From Sediminibacterium sp. (GTDB lineage: Bacteria; Bacteroidota; Bacteroidia; Chitinophagales; Chitinophagaceae): a DNA stretch of 64,000 nucleotides. The DNA lies in NCBI RefSeq assembly GCF_030695065.1, contig NZ_JAUYTR010000011.1, forward strand, positions 248,001 through 312,000, written 5' to 3'. Made by a program: the position numbers and the translations under genes. The notes under the pieces are model-generated. The model did not search any database, had not been told where the DNA came from, and saw only the letters and a list, made by a program, of their open reading frames with translations. Below are positions 7,704-16,121 of this stretch, one piece after another; position 1 is the first letter of the stretch; each line of letters starts with the position of its first letter.

Positions 7704-9869
7704 ATGAAGCAACCGAAGAGATATTTGATTACCGCAGCCCTACCCTATGCCAATGGATTGAAACATATAGGCCACTTGGCCGGAGCATACCTTCCTGCAG
7801 ACATTTATGTGCGCTATTTAAGGGCCCAAAAAAGAGACGTGGTATTTGTATGCGGTAGCGATGAACACGGCACAGCCATTCCAATTCAGGCTACCAAAGA
7901 AGGCACCACTGCACAAGCCATTATAGATAAGTACCATCCTATTATAGAGCAAAATTTTAACGATTTAGGTATCTCTTTTGATATTTATCATAGAACCAGC
8001 TCTCCTATTCATCATGAAACTGCTAGTGAATTTTTTACTGCGTTGAATAATAAAGGCGATTTAATTACCAAAGAGTCAGAACAGTATTATGATGAACAGG
8101 CACAAAGCTTTTTAGCAGACCGATACATTAAAGGAACCTGCCCCAACTGCGGGTTTCAAGCCGCATACGGAGATCAGTGCGAAAGCTGTGGAAAGAGTTT
8201 AAGCCCAGATGAATTGATTAATCCGGTAAGCACTTTAAGTGGCAATACACCAGTTAAAAAATTAACCAAGCACTGGTACCTACCTCTAGACAGGCACGAA
8301 GATTTTTTACGTAAATGGATCATTGAAGAGCATGGCAATGATTGGCGTTCAACGGTTGTAGGTCAATGTAAGAGTTGGATTGATGGAGGCTTGCAACCCA
8401 GGGCAGTTACCCGCGACTTAGATTGGGGTGTTGCATTGCCTGATGATGTAGAAGGCGGCAAAGGCAAAGTGTTGTACGTGTGGTTTGATGCACCCATTGG
8501 CTATATCAGTGCCACCAAACAATGGGCATTGAATACCGGAAAAGATTGGAGACCTTATTGGGAAGACCAAGACACCAAGCTGATTCATTTTATAGGAAAA
8601 GACAATATCGTTTTCCATTGCATTATTTTCCCCGTGATGTTGCAATTACACGGAAATATTTTACCCACCAATGTCCCTGCCAACGAATTCATGAATTTGG
8701 AAGGAGACAAAATGAGTACCAGTAGAAACTGGAAACTCGAAATGGAAGACTATATTAACGATTTTATTAAGCCAGCAAATGGGGGATCACAGCTGGCGGA
8801 TACTTTGAGGTATTACTTAACTGCCATTGCACCCGAAAGCAAAGACAGTGAATTTACATGGAAGGGGTTTCAAGATGCCAACAACAGCGAGTTGGTAAGC
8901 ATATTCGGCAACTTCATTAACCGAGCATTGGTATTGATGCACAAACTATGCAATGGAAAAGTACCACCATTGCACAATGAATTGTTAGATGAATTAGATC
9001 ATGCAACCATTGAAGCCATTCAACAGTCGAAAGAAAAAATTGAACAATTATTAGAAGACTATAAATTCAGGGATGCCCAATTTGAAGTGATTAATTTGGC
9101 TAGAATTGGCAATCAATACATGCAGAAAAAAGAGCCCTGGATTTTGGCTAAGCAATTAGCTGAAAACCCAGCTGCACAACAATTAATCAACAACTGTTTG
9201 CATATCTGTTTACAGTTAACGGCCAACCTAGCTATACTGTCTAATCCTTTCTTGCCCTTTACTGCAAAGAAAATTTGTTACTTGTTAAAAGTAGTAGACA
9301 AGATATTGGATTGGGAAAATGCAGGCAGCATGAAATTATTAAGTGTAGGCTATAGTTTACGTGCTCCAGAATTATTGTTCCGCAAAATAGAAGACGAAGA
9401 AATCACCATACAAATTGAAAAATTAAAAGCCGCTGCTGTGAATAAAGAAAGCATTACTACTACTAGCAACACCAATAATAACCAGAGCGTTGACACCGCA
9501 ACAGCAATCACTGGCGAATCTGCAGATAAATCACCTGTTAAACCCGAAATCGTTTTTGATGATTTTGCGAAGATTGATTTAAAAGTAGGAACTATTGTTA
9601 CTGCTGAAAAAGTAGAGAAAGCCGATAAGCTATTGAAATTACAAGTAGACCTTGGCTTCGAAACCCGTACCATTGTTTCAGGTATAGCCATGCACTTTGC
9701 ACCAGAAGCGATTGTGGGCAAACAAGTAACCGTAGTTTGCAACTTGGCGCCACGCAAAATGCGCGGCATCGAAAGCAACGGCATGATTTTAATGGCCGAA
9801 GATGCCAATGGCAAACTGCATTTTATAAATCCAGAAGACCCAATTAATCCAGGAAGCGGAGTAAGCTAA
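7704..9869 (+). CDS. metG: Methionyl-tRNA synthetase with C-terminal tRNA-binding domain
   Basis: This 721-residue class I synthetase charges tRNA-Met. The HIGH signature is at residues 21-24 (KHIGH), a zinc knuckle CPNC...CESC at about 146-162, and the KMSKS-type loop as KMSTS at about 336-340. The anticodon-binding helical domain follows (about 400-550). A low-complexity Ser/Thr/Asn linker (about 585-610) leads to a C-terminal EMAPII/Arc1-like tRNA-binding domain (about 615-720: FAKIDLKVGTIV, SGIAMHF, MRGIESNGMIL). This is the full-length form with fused dimerisation/tRNA-binding domain. Its stop is 3 bp from the stop of the convergent immunity gene, leaving no room for a separate terminator. 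Confidence 0.97.
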   Translation: MKQPKRYLITAALPYANGLKHIGHLAGAYLPADIYVRYLRAQKRDVVFVCGSDEHGTAIPIQATKEGTTAQAIIDKYHPIIEQNFNDLGISFDIYHRTSSPIHHETASEFFTALNNKGDLITKESEQYYDEQAQSFLADRYIKGTCPNCGFQAAYGDQCESCGKSLSPDELINPVSTLSGNTPVKKLTKHWYLPLDRHEDFLRKWIIEEHGNDWRSTVVGQCKSWIDGGLQPRAVTRDLDWGVALPDDVEGGKGKVLYVWFDAPIGYISATKQWALNTGKDWRPYWEDQDTKLIHFIGKDNIVFHCIIFPVMLQLHGNILPTNVPANEFMNLEGDKMSTSRNWKLEMEDYINDFIKPANGGSQLADTLRYYLTAIAPESKDSEFTWKGFQDANNSELVSIFGNFINRALVLMHKLCNGKVPPLHNELLDELDHATIEAIQQSKEKIEQLLEDYKFRDAQFEVINLARIGNQYMQKKEPWILAKQLAENPAAQQLINNCLHICLQLTANLAILSNPFLPFTAKKICYLLKVVDKILDWENAGSMKLLSVGYSLRAPELLFRKIEDEEITIQIEKLKAAAVNKESITTTSNTNNNQSVDTATAITGESADKSPVKPEIVFDDFAKIDLKVGTIVTAEKVEKADKLLKLQVDLGFETRTIVSGIAMHFAPEAIVGKQVTVVCNLAPRKMRGIESNGMILMAEDANGKLHFINPEDPINPGSGVS

Positions 9870-9872
9870 ATG

Positions 9873-10535
9873 TTAAGCTTGTTCGATTAGTTCAAAGTCA
9901 ATACCAGTGCAACCTAAAGATTGAATTTCATCTTTAACATTTTGGGAAATGTAATAACCAACACCACCTCCTTTAATAGAAGATAAAATGATTAAATCAT
10001 CTTGAGCCGTTTGCTTAAGAACTAATTTATAAATAAATAATGATGAATCTCCTTCAACTAATTTTTCTTTTGCAGTTAGAAACTCATGATAATTGTTAAC
10101 CATTATTTCTTGGTCGTTTTTAACCATCCAATACTTAATTTGGCATTCTGAAAAATTGATGACATCAGGATTTGTACACTCAATTATATTCGTAATCCAA
10201 TAACCTTCTATTTCTTTCTGCTTTTGAATCATTTTTATAGGTATAAATTCGATATTTTTTTTGGAATATTTTTCCAAAATAGTTTTAAGTTTAGTACTTA
10301 TTGTTAGTCTAAAAGCTGAGCCAAAATAATTAGCTGAAATCAAATCTGTAAGTTTAGCTTTTGATCTTAACTTTGGAATAGCAGTTACTACATTTTGAGG
10401 GACTTTTTTAAAATTCCATTGATTAATAAATAATGGATCCCAAATATCAATAGGATAAATAGCGCCATTTGTGTGTTCCAAAGTTTTCGTTCCTATGACA
10501 GATTCAGAAAGGTTATATGTAATCTTAAAATACAT
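9873..10535 (-). CDS. Probable Imm11/DUF1629-like immunity protein
   Basis: This 220-residue cytosolic protein has no signal peptide or membrane segment. The C-terminus fits Imm11/DUF1629-type immunity proteins, where a predicted strand and helix (YYISQNVKDEIQSLG) are followed by a Gly-Ile-Asp/Arg-Phe ending (CTGIDFELIEQ). An N-terminal segment with a WDP...QW region precedes a mixed alpha/beta core. It lies 2 nt after the AHH-nuclease toxin gene, in the usual toxin-then-immunity order, and is AT-rich like its partner and unlike metG. The assignment rests on C-terminal similarity and context. The predicted role is neutralising the toxin's nuclease domain. Confidence 0.65.
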   Translation of the reverse strand: MYFKITYNLSESVIGTKTLEHTNGAIYPIDIWDPLFINQWNFKKVPQNVVTAIPKLRSKAKLTDLISANYFGSAFRLTISTKLKTILEKYSKKNIEFIPIKMIQKQKEIEGYWITNIIECTNPDVINFSECQIKYWMVKNDQEIMVNNYHEFLTAKEKLVEGDSSLFIYKLVLKQTAQDDLIILSSIKGGGVGYYISQNVKDEIQSLGCTGIDFELIEQA

Positions 10536-10537
10536 TT

Positions 10538-12676
10538 TTAAAAATTTAGATAATCCACGTGCACACCTGGACTATTTTCTATTGCATTAACAATACGTGT
10601 CGTAAGTTCCATTAATTTTTGTTTTGCTTGAGTAGGAGTTAAATTTGGATTGGCAATTAATATATCATTCATTGCGGTTTCAATTTTATTAGCATAAAGG
10701 TTGTGATTTCCACTATTTAACTCTTTTGCAATAGCCTTACCATTTTGCACTGCATCATTTGGATCAAAACCAGCTCGAAATGCTAGCTGCATTAGTGGAT
10801 TCTCCTGAACTCTAGAATGAAAAGGGATTAAATGATGAGCTATCTGACCTACATTTACATTTAGTGCCCTATTAAAAGCAGTTTGGCTCTTCCGATGAAT
10901 TCGAAAAAGTCCATTTGCATTTTTTACAGCTATAATTTTATTAAAGTTTTTAATTAGTTTTACTGTACTAGAAGCATATCCAGCTACAGGAACAGCAGCA
11001 AGAGTACTAAGTAAAGCATTTGTATTATCGCCCTCCAATTTATATAAAACGCCATTCGCTATATCAAATATTTCGCCTCCAAAAGGAACAAGTCCTATCA
11101 AATCAAAGGCGGTATGAAATATTTCACTATATACTTTTAAACCTAGTCTCCAATTCGGCAACCTAGAAGAGATTGGCAATAGATCATTTTGTTGCTTTAA
11201 TAACGAAAATTGAACTGCTTTCTCTAAGTAAAACTTAAGAAAAGTAAGTGGTAAGGGTTGGGTTAATTCATTAGGTAATCGCGGTTGTATTTTTAAATTA
11301 AAAAAATCTTCACTTATAAATTCATCATTAGCTACGCCATCTTGAATTGCTTCGATCATTATATCTAAAGCAACTAAATCTTCAAAATCACCTGAGCTTT
11401 GTAAAAATTCTTCCAACAAACCAGAAACATAGGATCCACTAATTTTATTTTGCTCTAGGGCTACTAAAACCTTATTAGCTGCACTGATAATTGTCTCGGA
11501 AAATCCTCCCCGATGTAAAGCATTTTCAATTGTAGTCATTAATAAATCATCGCTGGACAAATATGCAATTGAACTTGGCGAATTTCCCAAAAAAATCATT
11601 CTTGCCAAAAATTCAGCTTTTCGAATATTTTCAGGGATTTGTGTATTTCCCCAAAATGGTTGACTTGGGTCTTCTAGGTATGCACCACCACCTGTATAAG
11701 TGCCTCCATTAGTATTACCTGTATTAGTCTGAACCCAATTTACTCCACTAAATAAATTTCCATATCCATTAGGCAAAAGGCTCCCAAAATCAAGTGATGT
11801 GCCTCCACCACCATTATTATTTGTACTTGAATGCACAATAACTTCAGGTAATACATTTTGTGTGCTACAGGGTTGATAATAATTGTACGTAACATTAAAG
11901 GTACTTCCATCATTTCTTGTAAATGCAACCACAATTGATCCAATGAATTCTAAACAAATTGTAGGGAAAGGAATTACCTTAACTTGAATTGAATTTGATA
12001 CTATACCCCCTATAGATTCATTTTCCTTTTTACCAAAACTTAAATTCACGTCTTTGTAGCCATACCCTTTAGTACTTGGGGATATCGCACTTATACTTTT
12101 ACCATTTATTATCTTTTCAAAAAATAAGTGTATACCAAGTATGACATTGTCTGCCGACTTTTGAATAGCATTTCCAGTCTTTTGGCTTTCAATAATTGAA
12201 GACTTATTATAAGTATTATAAGCATAACTACTGTCACTTCTTTTTAAACAAAAAACGTATGACTTTACTTCATTTGTAAGAGTGTCTAGTAATGGGATAT
12301 AAGCAATTCCAGAATTTAGATTAAAATCGTTTACAGCATTGTCATATTTACTGATCAGATTATTTGATTTTTTATTAATTCCTACCCCTGAAAAACTTCC
12401 AACCGCTTTCTCCCAATTAGGAAATCCATTTTTTATTGCAGTTGCAACAATAAAAGGATTTTGCTTTTCCCTTTTTCTTAAATCAGATACAATGGCTTTT
12501 ATAAATTCAGGGGCATCGTCTCGAACTGATAAAAATTTATTAATGATTTTTTCATCATTTTGAAAATTACTTTTTAGAACAAAATCATTACTTTTTTTGC
12601 ATCCGCAAAAAAATGATACAAAAAGAGAAGAAAATATTAATGTTCTAAGTAAACTAAGGAAATTAATCACTTTCAT
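10538..12676 (-). CDS. Lipoprotein polymorphic toxin with C-terminal AHH nuclease domain
   Basis: This 712-residue protein starts with a lipoprotein signal ending in FFCGC (lipidated Cys26). A poorly recognised beta-rich region (about 30-280) and a Gly/Asn-rich linker (about 285-340) follow. Next is an alpha-helical part with a hydrophobic pretoxin-like segment (about 512-575; LIGLVPFGGEIFDIANG, LAAVPVAGYAS). The C-terminal ~105 residues carry the AHH motif (Ala613-His614-His615, then LIPFH), marking the AHH nucleases of the HNH/Endo VII fold. This is a complete polymorphic-toxin layout. The immunity gene follows by 2 nt. No type IX C-terminal sorting domain, VgrG or Rhs repeats are visible, so the export route beyond lipoprotein sorting is unknown. 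Target (DNA or RNA) unknown. Confidence 0.8.
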   Translation of the reverse strand: MKVINFLSLLRTLIFSSLFVSFFCGCKKSNDFVLKSNFQNDEKIINKFLSVRDDAPEFIKAIVSDLRKREKQNPFIVATAIKNGFPNWEKAVGSFSGVGINKKSNNLISKYDNAVNDFNLNSGIAYIPLLDTLTNEVKSYVFCLKRSDSSYAYNTYNKSSIIESQKTGNAIQKSADNVILGIHLFFEKIINGKSISAISPSTKGYGYKDVNLSFGKKENESIGGIVSNSIQVKVIPFPTICLEFIGSIVVAFTRNDGSTFNVTYNYYQPCSTQNVLPEVIVHSSTNNNGGGGTSLDFGSLLPNGYGNLFSGVNWVQTNTGNTNGGTYTGGGAYLEDPSQPFWGNTQIPENIRKAEFLARMIFLGNSPSSIAYLSSDDLLMTTIENALHRGGFSETIISAANKVLVALEQNKISGSYVSGLLEEFLQSSGDFEDLVALDIMIEAIQDGVANDEFISEDFFNLKIQPRLPNELTQPLPLTFLKFYLEKAVQFSLLKQQNDLLPISSRLPNWRLGLKVYSEIFHTAFDLIGLVPFGGEIFDIANGVLYKLEGDNTNALLSTLAAVPVAGYASSTVKLIKNFNKIIAVKNANGLFRIHRKSQTAFNRALNVNVGQIAHHLIPFHSRVQENPLMQLAFRAGFDPNDAVQNGKAIAKELNSGNHNLYANKIETAMNDILIANPNLTPTQAKQKLMELTTRIVNAIENSPGVHVDYLNF

Positions 12677-12695
12677 TACAGAAAATTTTGTAATT

Positions 12696-12725
12696 CAAAA
12701 GTAATCCTCAATTAGGATGAACAAT
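12696..12725 (-). promoter_or_regulatory. Putative promoter of the toxin-immunity operon
   Basis: On the minus strand ATTG (12725-12722) is followed after 18 nt by TACTTTTG (12703-12696), matching TAnnTTTG. The toxin ATG at 12676 follows 19 nt later. The toxin operon thus appears to have its own promoter. Confidence 0.5.
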
Positions 12726-12744
12726 TAAATCTATATTAAGGTTT

Positions 12745-12770
12745 TATTAAGTAAATGAATTCACTTAATA
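12745..12770. terminator. AT-rich inverted repeat between GMC operon and toxin operon
   Basis: TATTAAGT and ACTTAATA form a perfect 8-bp inverted repeat with a 10-nt loop, about 23 nt after the stop of the gluconate-dehydrogenase-subunit gene. The stem is AT-only apart from one pair and has no following T-tract, so it may be a weak terminator or an operator upstream of the toxin promoter. Confidence 0.3.
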
Positions 12771-12792
12771 CCCCTATGAGTAAATTTAAACA

Positions 12793-13455
12793 CTACACTT
12801 TATCAAAACTCAAACACTCTTTTAATTCTTTCTCTGTGTAAGCCAATTTGTATTGCTTCAACACTTCATCTGGCACCCCATTCCATTGATTGGGCGCATT
12901 ACCTACATAGCCTAAATCTTTGATACCAATTTCAGTAGTATAGAAACCAGTGGTTACTAAATCGCGCATTAAGTTAAAGAAGGAAACCCCTTGTGCCAAT
13001 TCCTTTGCTGCTTTTTCTGGATAAGCAATACTATCAACTACCGATATTTGTTGGGCTGCGGTCAAGTTCACAAATGCTTTTTCGTAAAGCTTATAACAAT
13101 GCAAGTCTAGCCAGCGCAATCCACCACGCAATGGGGTTTGATGCGAAGGCATATCTTTTACTATGAACTCTATAAACTCTGGCACTTTAGCATCACTGGC
13201 ACTTCCACTTACTTCGTCTTTGGGCATAATAATATCGCCCAGTACAGTAATAGTAGCCATTTCATGTTCGTTGAAGAAGTTGGCTTCCTTGGCCATTTTG
13301 GCTAAGTAAGCTTTCTCTTCTTGCATGCGATCATCTAATGATGCATCAGCTGAGCCAGCTATATTTTTTTTATCGGCACTGGTGCAGGCTTCTACCAAAA
13401 CACCGGCACCAACGGTGCCAATCATCAGTGCCTTAATCGATTTTCTCCTGTCCAT
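12793..13455 (-). CDS. Gluconate 2-dehydrogenase subunit 3 family protein (Tat lipoprotein)
   Basis: This 220-residue small subunit escorts GMC-type oxidoreductases. It begins with a twin-arginine-like motif (DRRKSIKAL), a Gly/Ala-rich hydrophobic core and a possible lipobox cysteine (VEAC, Cys24), so it is probably exported by Tat and lipid-anchored. The mature part has family features around ITVLGDIIMPKD, the FIEFIVKDM helix and FFNLMRDLVTTGFYT. It lies 1 nt after the GMC oxidoreductase gene, which lacks its own signal, so the folded pair is likely carried out by this subunit's Tat signal (established for related dehydrogenases, inferred here). No cytochrome c subunit is next to it. Confidence 0.9.
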   Translation of the reverse strand: MDRRKSIKALMIGTVGAGVLVEACTSADKKNIAGSADASLDDRMQEEKAYLAKMAKEANFFNEHEMATITVLGDIIMPKDEVSGSASDAKVPEFIEFIVKDMPSHQTPLRGGLRWLDLHCYKLYEKAFVNLTAAQQISVVDSIAYPEKAAKELAQGVSFFNLMRDLVTTGFYTTEIGIKDLGYVGNAPNQWNGVPDEVLKQYKLAYTEKELKECLSFDKV

Positions 13456-13456
13456 C

Positions 13457-15199
13457 TTATAAGTTTTGTTTTTTCATTTCGTCAATAATGTATTCGCTTG
13501 CACGCATGCTTAAAGCAAGGATGGTCCAAGTGATATTTTTATCTGCCTGAGAAACAAACTGTGATCCATCTACACAAAACAAGGTTTTGCAATCGTGTGC
13601 CTGACTAAACTTGTTTAAGGCAGATGTTTTTTTGTCGTTACCCATTCTTACTGTACCTGCTTCGTGAATAATATTTCCTGGATTAGACAAGCCATAATTA
13701 TTAGAAGCATCATCGTCTGCACCCCAAGTAATGATTGCTCCCATATTGTGCATGATCTCTTTGAATGTTTCCTTCATATGCTTAGCCTGATTAATTTCAT
13801 ACTCCGAATGACGGGTATTGAATCTTAAAACAGGTATACCATATTTATCTACCACGGTTGGATCTATTTCACAATAATTTTTGATATCTGGTACAGACTC
13901 TCCTCTACCTGCCATACCCACACCTGCTCCGTAAAAAAAGCGGACGTCTTCTTTTAAAGAAGATCCATATCCCCCCGCATCCTTGGTTTTACCATTCACT
14001 TGGTATTTGCCATTCAATCCTTGCATACCCATTCCAAATCCATAAGCTGGTTGGCTCATGCCTCCCCAATACTCAATATGGTAGCCTCTTGGGAAATCCA
14101 ATTTTTTATTGTCTAACCACCATGGCGTATAAATATGCATACCGCCAACTCCATCTTCGTTGTAACGCTTTCTACCAAAGAGTTCTGGCAATACACCACC
14201 CAATGCTGCACCAGTAGAATCATGCAAATATTTTCCTACTACATTGCTGTCGTTGGCCAATCCATTTGGATGTCTTTTAGACTTAGAGTTTAATAATAAA
14301 CGGGCGGTTTCACAAGTACTCGCGGCTAAAATCACCACGCGACCATTTACTTGGTATTCTAAATTGTCTACTTTATTTACATAAGAAATACCTGTTGCTA
14401 AGCCTTCCGAATTCGTGATTACTTCACGCGCCATGGCTTGTGTAATTACGTCTACATTCCCTGTTTTTACTGCAGGCTTTACCAATACAGATCCAGATGA
14501 AAAATCTCCGTACACTTTACAACTTCTATTACACTGGGCACAGAAAAAACAGGCCCCTCGCTCTTCATTAATTTTTTTCGTTAAGATAGATAAGCGAGAA
14601 GGGATCACAGGAACACCCACACCTGTTGCTGCTTTTTTAATCATCAACTCATGTAAGCGGGGTTTGGGTGGCGGTAGAAAAATACCATCTGGATCATTTT
14701 CTAATCCCTCATTGCTACCAAATACCCCAATCAATTTATCTACTTTATCGTAGTAAGGTTTTACGTCTTCATAACCAATTGGCCAATCTTCGCCTAAACC
14801 ATCAATGCTCTTTCTTTTAAAATCTTTGGGGCCAAAACGGAGGGATATACGCCCCCAGTGATTGGTACGTCCACCCATCATACGGGCACGCCACCACTCA
14901 AATTTCTGACTGCCTGGTGCTTGGGTATAAGGTTCTCCATCAATCTCCCATCCCCAGTAACAGCCATCAAAATCACCAAAGGGACGGTACTTGGTGCTCG
15001 CACCTCTTCGGGGTGATTCCCATGGATTTTTTAATTGAGATGAATTTACTGCGGGATCATAGTCTTCTCCTGCTTCCAGCAAACAAACTTTTAATCCAGC
15101 TTTAGACAAAGTGTATGCCGCCATACCGCCACCAGCTCCTGAACCCACAATAACTACATCGTATTGCTTAGGTTGTTTTTTAATTTGAAAATCTCCCAT
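13457..15199 (-). CDS. GMC-family FAD oxidoreductase with Cys-rich insert
   Basis: This 580-residue flavoprotein of the glucose-methanol-choline family has the N-terminal FAD motif GSGAGGGMAA (19-28) followed by VCLLEAGED, the GGRTNHWG segment (109-116) and a C-terminal FAD/active-site region with NIIHEAGTVRMG and DKNITWTILALSMRASEYI. Residues 217-227 hold four cysteines as CFFCAQCNRSC, matching the position of the Fe-S-binding cysteines of membrane-bound FAD sugar dehydrogenases, so a [3Fe-4S]-type cluster is likely. There is no signal peptide; the paired subunit-3 gene carries one. The substrate, probably a sugar or alcohol, cannot be read from the sequence. Confidence 0.92.
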   Translation of the reverse strand: MGDFQIKKQPKQYDVVIVGSGAGGGMAAYTLSKAGLKVCLLEAGEDYDPAVNSSQLKNPWESPRRGASTKYRPFGDFDGCYWGWEIDGEPYTQAPGSQKFEWWRARMMGGRTNHWGRISLRFGPKDFKRKSIDGLGEDWPIGYEDVKPYYDKVDKLIGVFGSNEGLENDPDGIFLPPPKPRLHELMIKKAATGVGVPVIPSRLSILTKKINEERGACFFCAQCNRSCKVYGDFSSGSVLVKPAVKTGNVDVITQAMAREVITNSEGLATGISYVNKVDNLEYQVNGRVVILAASTCETARLLLNSKSKRHPNGLANDSNVVGKYLHDSTGAALGGVLPELFGRKRYNEDGVGGMHIYTPWWLDNKKLDFPRGYHIEYWGGMSQPAYGFGMGMQGLNGKYQVNGKTKDAGGYGSSLKEDVRFFYGAGVGMAGRGESVPDIKNYCEIDPTVVDKYGIPVLRFNTRHSEYEINQAKHMKETFKEIMHNMGAIITWGADDDASNNYGLSNPGNIIHEAGTVRMGNDKKTSALNKFSQAHDCKTLFCVDGSQFVSQADKNITWTILALSMRASEYIIDEMKKQNL

Positions 15200-15285
15200 A
15201 TCGCTTTTTTAGTCTTGGTCGTTAGAACTATGAATGTACCAATTTTAATGGTATTGCCGATTAGTTTTTGATGAATGTATGCTGC

Positions 15286-16008
15286 TTATTTTACGAAGTA
15301 CTCATTAGGAAATGATCGCATTGTTGTCATTCGAATATCCAAGGGAATATCTTTCGCTATTACTTTATTGGTCTTATTATCTACAACGGTCCACAATGGA
15401 TAGTCATAATCTTTAGACACTAGTTTTAAACTGCCGTTTACCCAATTGTATAGGTTGAAAACCCAATAGTTCTGACCATTGTAATTGGTACTGGCACAGC
15501 CAATAATTTCAGGAAGGCCATCTCCGTTTAAATCGTATTCTTTCTCAGTTGAAAAATCTACAAAACTCAATACACGGTATTTGCTTTGTTGGCTTATTAA
15601 GAACACTTTGTAATTCAATAGTGCTGTAGTACCCTTTTCAATTGTCCGTATTCTGAATTTAATATCAGGCATGCCATCCTTGTTAAAGTCTGCAAACTCA
15701 GCAATAGGAATCAAATTTTTTATCCAAAAAGGCACCAAGATTTTTTGAATCACTTTATTGTCTTTATAAAAAAACATCATCGACTCTTCTAATTTGGCTT
15801 TTTGTTCCACTACTACTACAGAATCAATATTGAACCCTTTTTGTGCTTTCAAATCAATCTTGACTACTTTCAATTTCACTAATGTGTCTTTAATGGTTGG
15901 TATAGTTGTTTTGGTATAAACAATCGGTTTCGATTTACTAAAAAGGGTTTGAGAAAAAATAGTGGTCCCCATTAATAAGGCACAAAGAAGAAAGAAAAAT
16001 TTACGCAT
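15286..16008 (-). CDS. Secreted FG-GAP-like protein, function unknown
   Basis: This 240-residue protein has a clear signal peptide (MRKFFFLLCALLMG...IFSQ). It contains two calcium-loop-like motifs of the FG-GAP/VCBS type, DFNKDGMPDI (about residue 110) and DLNGDGLPEI (about 160), each followed by strand-like segments, suggesting a small Ca-binding beta structure. It is too short for a full seven-bladed propeller. It lies between nrdJ, whose terminator is just upstream, and the GMC operon, with no evident functional tie to either. I do not recognise a specific family. Confidence 0.75.
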   Translation of the reverse strand: MRKFFFLLCALLMGTTIFSQTLFSKSKPIVYTKTTIPTIKDTLVKLKVVKIDLKAQKGFNIDSVVVVEQKAKLEESMMFFYKDNKVIQKILVPFWIKNLIPIAEFADFNKDGMPDIKFRIRTIEKGTTALLNYKVFLISQQSKYRVLSFVDFSTEKEYDLNGDGLPEIIGCASTNYNGQNYWVFNLYNWVNGSLKLVSKDYDYPLWTVVDNKTNKVIAKDIPLDIRMTTMRSFPNEYFVK

Positions 16009-16052
16009 AAACTGGTTTGATTCCCCAATTTAAAAAAAGCATTGGGATAGTC

Positions 16053-16089
16053 CCAAAAAAAATCTCCCCTAGATGAATCCAGAGGAGAT
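16053..16089 (-). terminator. Intrinsic terminator of nrdJ
   Basis: An 8-pair stem with one mismatch (ATCTCC-c-CT / AG-a-GGAGAT, 16062-16089) is followed on the minus strand by eight T. It lies 33 nt after the nrdJ stop. A T-run on the other strand could make it work both ways. Confidence 0.7.
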
Positions 16090-16121
16090 GTTTTTTAGGG
16101 CAGGGATTAACTGCTATCGAA

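Noticed and set aside
9350..9814. 154-codon minus-strand open frame inside metG
   Set aside because: Antisense shadow of the metG C-terminal domain; no start context or family.
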